From NCBI RefSeq assembly GCF_040939785.1, contig NZ_CP162553.1, forward strand, positions 3,720,001 through 3,784,000: 64,000 nt of DNA, written 5' to 3'. The notes under the pieces are model-generated. The model was not told the DNA's origin, did no database searches, and saw nothing but the letters and a program-made list of their open reading frames with translations. Within the stretch, counting starts at the first letter, position 1. Each line of letters opens with the position of its first letter. Source of the stretch: Bradyrhizobium lupini (lineage in GTDB: Bacteria; Pseudomonadota; Alphaproteobacteria; Rhizobiales; Xanthobacteraceae). Positions 58,567 through 64,000 of the stretch are shown here, one piece after another. The position numbers and the translations under genes were made by a program.

Positions 58567-59097
58567 TCAAGCGGCAACCATCCGCAGAATCTCGTCGAGC
58601 AGGCCCTCAAGCCGCGCGGCCGGCGCTGGCGGGCCCGACAGGGCGAAGCCGAGAAACGTCCAGTACAGGATTTGCGCGCGGGCTCGCGCTGTCGCCGCCT
58701 CGAACCCGCGCTTCCTCAGCAGCTCCTCGATATAGTCGAGCCTGCGCCGGTCGATGGCACGCACCGCCGTTTGTGCCGCCGCATCGAAGGCCGCCCAGTT
58801 CCGCACCGCGCGCTCGAGGTCGAGCCGCGCGCCAAAAGTCCTGCGCAGCAGCGCTTTCAGCGGCTCGTCGCTGTCCGCCTCGACATCGGCGATGATCTGC
58901 TCGGCCGCGATCTCGCGCCAGCGCTTCAAGAGAGCAGCATGGAACGCGCCGAGATCGGCGAAATGCCAATAGAAGCTGCCGCGCGAGACCCCCATGGCTT
59001 TTGCCAGCGGATCGGCCTTCAGCGCGGTGAAGCCGTCTCTCGCGAGCGCCTTCAGGCCCTGTTTGATCCAGTCGTCGGCGGTCAGCTGTTCGGCCAT
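58567..59097 (-). CDS. TetR-family transcriptional regulator, 176 aa
   Basis: N-terminal helix-turn-helix ([28 protein letters not shown], about residues 22-50) and an all-helical C-terminal ligand-binding domain. I chose ATG 59097 ([19 protein letters not shown]); an upstream in-frame ATG at 59115 is possible. Two palindromes in the 104-base gap before the divergent membrane-protein gene (59118-59131 and 59161-59178) share an ATACA half-site. They are good operator candidates for autoregulation and control of that gene. The ligand is unknown. Confidence 0.88.
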   Translation of the reverse strand: MAEQLTADDWIKQGLKALARDGFTALKADPLAKAMGVSRGSFYWHFADLGAFHAALLKRWREIAAEQIIADVEADSDEPLKALLRRTFGARLDLERAVRNWAAFDAAAQTAVRAIDRRRLDYIEELLRKRGFEAATARARAQILYWTFLGFALSGPPAPAARLEGLLDEILRMVAA

Positions 59098-59117
59098 ATC
59101 GGGTTCCGGATGCAAAC

Positions 59118-59131
59118 ATACACTAGTGTAT
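59118..59131. promoter_or_regulatory. Candidate TetR operator 1
   Basis: ATACACTAGTGTAT is a perfect 14-base palindrome directly upstream of the TetR-family gene. Confidence 0.65.
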
Positions 59132-59160
59132 TGACAGCCGGCAGGCCAGCGCCTATCTCA

Positions 59161-59178
59161 CCATACACAACTGTATGG
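59161..59178. promoter_or_regulatory. Candidate TetR operator 2
   Basis: CCATACA-CAAC-TGTATGG has perfect 7-base arms and shares ATACA/TGTAT with operator 1. It lies just before the chosen start of the divergent gene. Confidence 0.6.
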
Positions 59179-59201
59179 ACCAGATGCAGGGAGCTTTGCC
59201 G

Positions 59202-59552
59202 ATGCGTGATCTCTTGCTCCAGTGCGCCGGGGTCTTGACCATTGCCGTGGCCCTCATTCATGGCATTCTCGGCGAGACCAAGGTCCTTGCCCGCGCCCGC
59301 ATCGAGCCGGAGCGGCTCCGCACCCTGATCCGCCTGGTCTGGCAGGCCTCGACCGTCGCCTGGATCGGCGGCGGTGTGCTCCTGATCGCGGCGCCCTGGA
59401 TGCAATCGGAGCCAGCGCGTCACTGGATCGTCGTCACCATGGCCGGTGTGTTCGGCTTCTCTGCTCTCGCCAACGCATGGGCCACAAGCGGCCGGCATTT
59501 TGGATGGATGGCGCTCACGGCCGTCGTCGTCATGGCGGTCGCCGGCTACTGA
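59202..59552 (+). CDS. Small membrane protein under a divergent TetR regulator, 116 aa
   Basis: I chose ATG 59202, preceded by AGGGAG at eight bases; an earlier in-frame ATG (59175) lies inside the operator. Four hydrophobic segments (about residues 5-22, 42-62, 70-88 and 95-114) with short loops and a single His/Glu-containing loop (GILGETKVLARARIEPERL). It resembles small integral proteins of unknown role seen next to TetR regulators in rhizobia. Function unknown; an efflux-linked role is only a guess from context. Confidence 0.7.
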   Translation: MRDLLLQCAGVLTIAVALIHGILGETKVLARARIEPERLRTLIRLVWQASTVAWIGGGVLLIAAPWMQSEPARHWIVVTMAGVFGFSALANAWATSGRHFGWMALTAVVVMAVAGY

Positions 59553-59773
59553 GCTTGCGCGTCGGGATCAGCCTGCTGTCAAACCGTGAGACGTAAGGCC
59601 GCAGTGTCGTCTCAAATCCGCGCTGCATACGGAGAGCGCTGAACTTTTTCGGATCGTTAGAATAACTCTAAAGCGAACTGGCCGCGAACCGCATTGACTT
59701 CATCATGTGCTTTGCTTCCTTCGGTCCCGCTTCGCCTGCCGGCGCAGCGCCCACGACAGAAGAGGAGACGTTC

Positions 59774-60052
59774 GTGAAGGTTATTCGTGTTGTTGCCGTT
59801 GCATTGACGATCGGGATTGGCATGGGATCGGCAGCCTTGGCCGATGGTTTCAAGGACTGCACCAAACTCGACAAGGCGTCGTGGAAGCCGGCGAGCGACG
59901 CCGAAGCCAAGGCCAAGGCGCTCGGCTACGAGGTGCGGCGCTCCAAGATCGAAGGCTCGTGCTACGAGGTCTACGGCGTCAAGGAAGGCAAGCTTTACGA
60001 GCTGTTCTACAGCCCAGAAGATCTCAGCCTGAAGCACACGATTGCGAAGTAG
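59774..60052 (+). CDS. PepSY-like exported protein, 92 aa
   Basis: The start is GTG 59774 (translated MKVIRVVAVALTIGIGMGSAALA) after GAGGAG. A signal peptide is followed by DGFKDCTKLDKASWKPASDAEAKAKALGYEVRRSKIEGSCYEVYGVKEGKLYELFYSPED. This is the PepSY-type pattern that binds or inhibits a partner in the periplasm. The two Cys may form a disulphide. The next gene is a cytochrome b561-type membrane protein; PepSY-cytochrome b561 gene pairs are common in proteobacteria, and the two probably work together in electron transfer or metal handling. Confidence 0.8.
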   Translation: MKVIRVVAVALTIGIGMGSAALADGFKDCTKLDKASWKPASDAEAKAKALGYEVRRSKIEGSCYEVYGVKEGKLYELFYSPEDLSLKHTIAK

Positions 60053-60099
60053 ACCGCGCGAAGTGTCTGCGCAATGCTACGCCTGAGGGTGGTCCTCGC

Positions 60100-60693
60100 T
60101 TGATCGAAGAAACGGTGCCGCACGCACGCGGGGGGTCCGACCGGACCCCCGCGGATCGAACCGCCGCGCGGACAGTCGCGGTCTGGGACCTCCCGCTGCG
60201 GCTCTGGCACTGGGCGCTCGCGGCTTGCGTTCTGGCCGCGTGGTTCACGCCGACCGTCTATGACGGACTTCACCGCATCGTCGGTTATGCCGTACTCGGC
60301 CTTCTTGCGTTCCGTCTGGTCTGGGGTTTTTGGGGAAGCCGCTATTCGCGCTTTCGCATGGTCGGCGTCAGGCTTCGGGCCGCGCCGGGTTATCTCTGGA
60401 ATCTGCGCCGCGGCATCACCGGCCGCTATATTGGTCTCAATCCAGCCGGCACGTTGATGCTGGTGGCGCTGCTGGTCTCGCTGGCGGTCTCGACGATCAC
60501 GGGCGCGATGTCGGTGACCGTGACCTTTTTCGGTGTCTGGTGGGTCGAGGACACTCACCATTATTCATCCGACGCGGTCATCGTCCTGATCGTGCTGCAC
60601 GTCTTGGGCGTGCTGATGATGGGGCGTCTTCAGCGCGAGAATCTGATCAGCGCGATGATCACTGGACGTAAGCGCATCCGTCATCACCTCTAG
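60100..60693 (+). CDS. Cytochrome b561-type membrane protein
   Basis: A membrane protein of about 195 residues; the start is TTG 60100 or, five codons later, GTG 60115. Four membrane spans carry candidate heme ligands: His in PLRLWHWALAA, GLHRIVGY, and VLIVLHVLGVL, fitting the cytochrome b561/b6 domain (bis-His heme b). The soluble end is basic (GRKRIRHHL). The gene follows the PepSY gene by 47 bases and is probably cotranscribed with it. Likely an inner-membrane electron carrier, with unknown donor and acceptor. Confidence 0.83.
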   Translation: MIEETVPHARGGSDRTPADRTAARTVAVWDLPLRLWHWALAACVLAAWFTPTVYDGLHRIVGYAVLGLLAFRLVWGFWGSRYSRFRMVGVRLRAAPGYLWNLRRGITGRYIGLNPAGTLMLVALLVSLAVSTITGAMSVTVTFFGVWWVEDTHHYSSDAVIVLIVLHVLGVLMMGRLQRENLISAMITGRKRIRHHL

Positions 60694-60984
60694 AGCACTA
60701 TTGGTTCTGATTGTGTCAGAACCGAAGCTTCGGTTCGGCGCGTCTCCTCCCCCGCCAATCGGTGTCGCCTTCCTCCGCTCCAGGCCTCGCTGCCGGTTCC
60801 AGAGTGCTCTCGGTTGGCTCTACGACCGGTGGCGCGCATTGTCCTGCGCGGGCGCCCGCCAGATTTCAAATTGCACTGACCACGTTAAGCAACCAATAAG
60901 CATGCAATCAGGCGTTGCACAAAATTAACGCGAAGGCGGATTAGCACGGACACTATCGGCAATATCCACGATGGAGCGGCTGGG
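60694..60984. other. Intergenic region with nested hairpins
   Basis: A 291-base gene-free stretch. It starts with the two overlapping hairpins described separately and is otherwise without clear structure. No open frame of coding character is seen. Confidence 0.5.
60703..60736. repeat. Two overlapping, mutually exclusive hairpins
   Basis: GGTTCTGA-TTGTG-TCAGAACC (60703-60723) overlaps the perfect 18-base palindrome GAACCGAAGCTTCGGTTC (60719-60736). They share GAACC, so only one can form at a time. The first has no T-run and is therefore not a typical terminator. The motif resembles intergenic palindromes I recall from rhizobia. Confidence 0.65.
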
Positions 60985-63486
60985 ATGTTTCGGGTTTTCG
61001 CTTGCCTTGCCGTCGAGCACGATTGGCGGCTTGTCCTGCTCGCCGGTCTGGTCTGCTTGCTCGCGAGTAGCGTCGCGGTCAGTATCTTTCATCGTGCGAT
61101 CGTGGCGCCCGCAAGAACGCGGTTGATCTGGATCGGGATTGCCGGCGCTGCCATCGGATATGGGATCTGGGCAACGCATTTCATCGCGATGCTCGCCTAC
61201 GAACCCGGCGTTACGACCGGCTACGGCATCGTACTGACGGCGCTTTCGCTTGCTACGGCAATGCTGTTGACGTCCGGCGGCTTCGGCATTGCGGCCAGCT
61301 ATTCCGGCCGGTGGCGCGCCGCGGCAGGCGGTGTCGTCATTGGCGGCGGCATCGCCAGCATGCACTATCTCGGAATGTGGGCACTTGAAGTGCCGGGCCG
61401 CGTCACCTGGTCGCTGGATCTGGTGTTTGCCTCGGTCATTCTGGGCATGTGCCTCGGCTGTGCCGCCCTCGTTGTTGCAGTCAGGTACAAGAACTCCTGG
61501 GGCGCACTGTTGGCGGCAGTCCTGCTGACCCTTGCTATCGTCTCGCATCACTTCACGGCGATGGGTGCCGTGCAGATCGTTCCAGATCCGACGCGTTCAA
61601 CCGACAGTCTGTCGCTTTCGCCGACTTTCCTCGCTCTCGCCATCGCCGGCGTGGCACTATCTGTACTTGGGATGAGCCTGATCGGCGTACTCGCCGACCG
61701 CCGCCTGGCAAGTAGAACCAGCAAATTCGAGGAGATCATCAGCCAGCTTTCGATCGCCCGGCAGCAGCTCGAAGGCTCGCAGAGAGAGTTGCAGGATCAG
61801 ACGCTCAGGCTGGACACCGCGATCAACCACATGGTTGAGGGCCTTTGCATGTTTGATGCCGAGAAGCGGCTTGTCGTCTGCAACGAGCGCTACGCCCGAC
61901 TCTATCGGCTGCCGCCGGAACTGCTGCGGACGGGGACGTCGCACACCGACATCATCAGGCATCGCATCGTGAACGGAATCCTCAAGGGCGATCTCAGCGA
62001 GGGGGCTGCCGAGCAATTCATCTCGAAGCTGGCCGCGCTGCCGTTCGATGCGGTCTCAAGCAGGATCGACGAGTTTGCCGACGGCCGGTTGATCTGCGTG
62101 ACGCGGCAGCCAATGGCCGGTGGCGGATGGGTTGCCACACATCTCGATGTGACCGAGCAGCGCCGGTCTGAGGCCAAAATCACTCATATGGCGCAACATG
62201 ACGCGTTGACCGATCTGCCCAACCGCGTGCTGCTCAGGGAGCGGATGGAGCATGCCATCGCAGTTACTCGCAACGGTGGCGTCGACTTGGCCGTGCTCAT
62301 GCTCGACCTCGACCGCTTCAAGGAAGTCAACGACACGCTTGGACATCCGGCGGGGGATTCCCTGCTCCGCGCCGTCGCCGCGCGCCTGCGCGAATGCACC
62401 ACCGAAACCGCGTTGATCGCTCGACTGGGCGGCGACGAGTTCGCAGTGATCGATTACGTCACCAATCCAGCCGTGGAGGCTGCCGGCCTGGCCGAGAGCA
62501 TCGGAAGGGCGCTTTGCGAGCCCTTCGATCTCGGCGATCACCGGGTCACGGTCGGCACCAGCATCGGAATCGCCATCGCGCCGCGCGATGGCAGCGATTC
62601 CGACGTGATCATGAAGAGCGCGGATCTCGCCCTCTACTCCGCCAAAAGTGGCGGACGTGGCGCATACCGCTTCTTCGAGCCGGAACTCGACGAGCTCATG
62701 CACGCGCGACGCAACCTGGAGCACGATATGCGGGATGCCCTTGCCGATCGTCAGTTCGAGCTCCACTATCAGCCGTTCGTCAGCGCCGCTACCGGCGAGA
62801 CCCGCGGCTTCGAGGCCCTGCTCCGCTGGCATCACCCACAGCGAGGACTGGTCACGCCGAGCGAATTCATCCCGCTTGCGGAGGAGACAGGCCTTATCGT
62901 GCCGCTCGGAGAATGGGTCTTGCGGACCGCCTGTGCGGAAGCCGCCAATTGGCCTGCGCATGTCAGGATCGCTATCAACCTATCTCCCGCTCAATTCAGG
63001 AGCAAGGAACTCGTTGCCGTCATTGTCGGCGCGCTGGCGAGTTCGGGAGTGGCGCCACACAGGCTCGAGCTCGAGGTCACCGAGACGGTGATCATGCACG
63101 ATAGCGAGGCTGCTTTCGCGGTGCTCGGACAATTGCGCGAGCTTGGCGTGCGAGTTGCCCTGGACGATTTCGGCACCGGCTATTCGTCTCTGAGCTTTCT
63201 GCAGAGATTCCCGTTCGACAAAATCAAGATCGACCGCAGTTTCGTCAGCGAACTATCCAGCCCGAGCGCAGAGGCGCACCATCTTGCGCGGGCAGTGGTT
63301 CGTTTTGCTGTCAGCCTCGGCAAGATAACGACCGCCGAAGGCGTCGAAACGAAAGAGCAGCTGGACATCCTCCGTGAGGAAGGCTGCGTCGAAACACAAG
63401 GCTACTATTTCAGCCGGCCGATGCCTGCATCCAGCATCACCAGCATGCTGCGGCGAGGTGCCGAAGCGGCCTACCACGCTGCATGA
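60985..63486 (+). CDS. MHYT-GGDEF-EAL membrane protein, 833 aa
   Basis: A predicted c-di-GMP signalling protein. The N-terminal MHYT domain has seven membrane spans with its three motifs THFIAM, MHYLGM and HHFTAM (about residues 65-200), thought to bind a metal and sense oxygen, CO or NO. Then a short coiled linker and a PAS-like part (about 275-395), GGDEF with an intact GGDEF at 482-486 but no RxxD inhibitory site, and an EAL domain (FEALLRW, about 609-615) with the full catalytic set: NLSP, ELEVTET, LDDFGTGYSS, KIDRSF and AEGVET. Both enzyme domains look active, so net direction depends on the signal. Start ATG 60985. Confidence 0.92.
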   Translation: MFRVFACLAVEHDWRLVLLAGLVCLLASSVAVSIFHRAIVAPARTRLIWIGIAGAAIGYGIWATHFIAMLAYEPGVTTGYGIVLTALSLATAMLLTSGGFGIAASYSGRWRAAAGGVVIGGGIASMHYLGMWALEVPGRVTWSLDLVFASVILGMCLGCAALVVAVRYKNSWGALLAAVLLTLAIVSHHFTAMGAVQIVPDPTRSTDSLSLSPTFLALAIAGVALSVLGMSLIGVLADRRLASRTSKFEEIISQLSIARQQLEGSQRELQDQTLRLDTAINHMVEGLCMFDAEKRLVVCNERYARLYRLPPELLRTGTSHTDIIRHRIVNGILKGDLSEGAAEQFISKLAALPFDAVSSRIDEFADGRLICVTRQPMAGGGWVATHLDVTEQRRSEAKITHMAQHDALTDLPNRVLLRERMEHAIAVTRNGGVDLAVLMLDLDRFKEVNDTLGHPAGDSLLRAVAARLRECTTETALIARLGGDEFAVIDYVTNPAVEAAGLAESIGRALCEPFDLGDHRVTVGTSIGIAIAPRDGSDSDVIMKSADLALYSAKSGGRGAYRFFEPELDELMHARRNLEHDMRDALADRQFELHYQPFVSAATGETRGFEALLRWHHPQRGLVTPSEFIPLAEETGLIVPLGEWVLRTACAEAANWPAHVRIAINLSPAQFRSKELVAVIVGALASSGVAPHRLELEVTETVIMHDSEAAFAVLGQLRELGVRVALDDFGTGYSSLSFLQRFPFDKIKIDRSFVSELSSPSAEAHHLARAVVRFAVSLGKITTAEGVETKEQLDILREEGCVETQGYYFSRPMPASSITSMLRRGAEAAYHAA

Positions 63487-63498
63487 GCATTCCTACCC

Positions 63499-64000
63499 TC
63501 ACTGCAGCGGCGGATCGCCGCTGGTGCGCTTCTTCGCGAGGTCCATCTCGGTCACCGCGATCAAAATTTCGGCGCGGGTCTTCAGGTCGGGCGCTTCCAG
63601 CATCGCCTGCTTCTCGGCCACGCCATAGGGCGACATCATCGCCAGCGCGTTGACGAGTGCTTCGTTGGGAGCGGTCTCGACGCCCTCCCAGTCAACCTTG
63701 AGGTTGTTGGCCTTCAGAAAGTCCGCCAGCACCGTCAGCAGTGCTTCGCGATCGACCTCCTCCTCGCCCATGCGCGGCGTGAAGTCGTCGACGAAGGCAA
63801 AGAAATCCACCTTGCACTGCCGGTAGGCGGTGAGAACCTCAAGCTCCTCGACGACCTTGAAGCGCGAGACACCGGTGAGCTCGAGGATGTAGCGGCCGTC
63901 GCCGGATTCCGCGAGCTGGGTGATGCGGCCGACACAGCCGACACGGAACAGCGCCGGCTTGTCGGAATTCTTGGGCGAATGCGCGATGTCGGGCTGGATC
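63499..64000 (-). CDS. LON peptidase substrate-binding domain protein, 5' end outside window
   Basis: Read on the minus strand from the window edge, the frame encodes IQPDIAHSPKNSDKPALFRVGCVGRI and onward for 166 residues to the TGA at 63499. The repeats GRYILELTGVSRFKVVEELE and FFAFVDDFTPRMGEEEVDREALLTVLADFL are typical of the N-terminal LON/PUA-like domain. It is probably a stand-alone LON-substrate-binding protein, not full Lon, because nothing ATPase-like follows. It ends 13 bases after the MHYT-GGDEF-EAL stop, convergent with it. Confidence 0.85.
   Translation of the reverse strand, partial: IQPDIAHSPKNSDKPALFRVGCVGRITQLAESGDGRYILELTGVSRFKVVEELEVLTAYRQCKVDFFAFVDDFTPRMGEEEVDREALLTVLADFLKANNLKVDWEGVETAPNEALVNALAMMSPYGVAEKQAMLEAPDLKTRAEILIAVTEMDLAKKRTSGDPPLQ

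Overview
The window is chromosomal DNA from an alphaproteobacterium of the order Hyphomicrobiales, most probably Bradyrhizobium or a close relative. The evidence is high GC content, strongly GC-biased third codon positions, the typical alphaproteobacterial origin-proximal gene order (secB / dnaQ-coaE-maf-ppsR / hemJ-rho-mnmE-mnmG-rsmG-parA-parB), and short intergenic palindromes of the kind common in Bradyrhizobium. Genus is inferred from protein style and gene order, not from a search. I see no tRNA, rRNA, CRISPR array, insertion sequence or prophage.

Layout. 1-6.4 kb: a PilZ protein, a comM-like Mg-chelatase ATPase, two small unknown proteins, a hybrid histidine kinase, a histidine phosphatase and a small zinc-ribbon protein. 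6.5-11.3 kb (minus): hisB, a DUF2628 gene, hisH, hisA, hisF, hisE, then coaA. 11.5-14.5 kb (plus): hslV and hslU with a GNAT and a DUF2585 gene between them. 15.6-18.4 kb (minus): Tim44-like gene, mltA and an Smr gene. 18.8-22.2 kb: secB (plus) facing dnaQ-coaE-maf-ppsR (minus). 22.16-22.62 kb is a gene-free stretch which I propose as the replication origin. It holds four GANTC (CcrM-type) sites within 49 bp and a 19-bp palindrome. 22.6-31.1 kb (plus): hemJ, rho, mnmE, mnmG, rsmG, parA, parB with five parS-like palindromes. 31.2-35.5 kb (minus): leuS-lptE-holA. 35.7-41.1 kb: a GGDEF protein, a YggS-type PLP protein, a hydratase, an L,D-transpeptidase, an OmpR-type regulator and a cyclic-nucleotide-binding protein. 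41.2-46.8 kb (minus): aminotransferase, ftsK, lolA-like, xth. 47-49.2 kb: a GFA protein and a secreted caspase-like protein. 49.4-54.8 kb (minus): two separate glnK-amt pairs flanking a ClpP paralogue and an ArsR-SRPBCC pair. 55-64 kb: GYF/DUF898 membrane protein, tesB, a ubiquinone-type hydroxylase, a Trm112-like protein, a TetR regulator with a divergent membrane gene, a PepSY-cytochrome b561 pair, an MHYT-GGDEF-EAL protein and the 3' part of a LON-domain gene.

Much of the window serves chromosome maintenance near the origin (origin candidate, parABS, ftsK, dnaQ, holA). The rest is core biosynthesis (histidine, CoA, heme), protein quality control (HslVU, SecB, ClpP), nitrogen uptake and sensing (GlnK-Amt) and c-di-GMP signalling.

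A notable technical feature is that seven conserved genes (comM, a histidine phosphatase, hslU, the Smr gene, the Tim44-like gene, mnmE and the GYF/DUF898 gene) each have one small indel that splits an otherwise complete protein between two frames. At least four are one-base losses in short G or C runs. Because hslU and mnmE are highly conserved, I think sequencing or assembly error is more likely than real gene decay. No clearly new multi-gene system is evident. The most interesting parts are the proposed origin with its GANTC cluster, the parS sites built into the rsmG start and coding sequence, and the double glnK-amt locus around a divergent ClpP.
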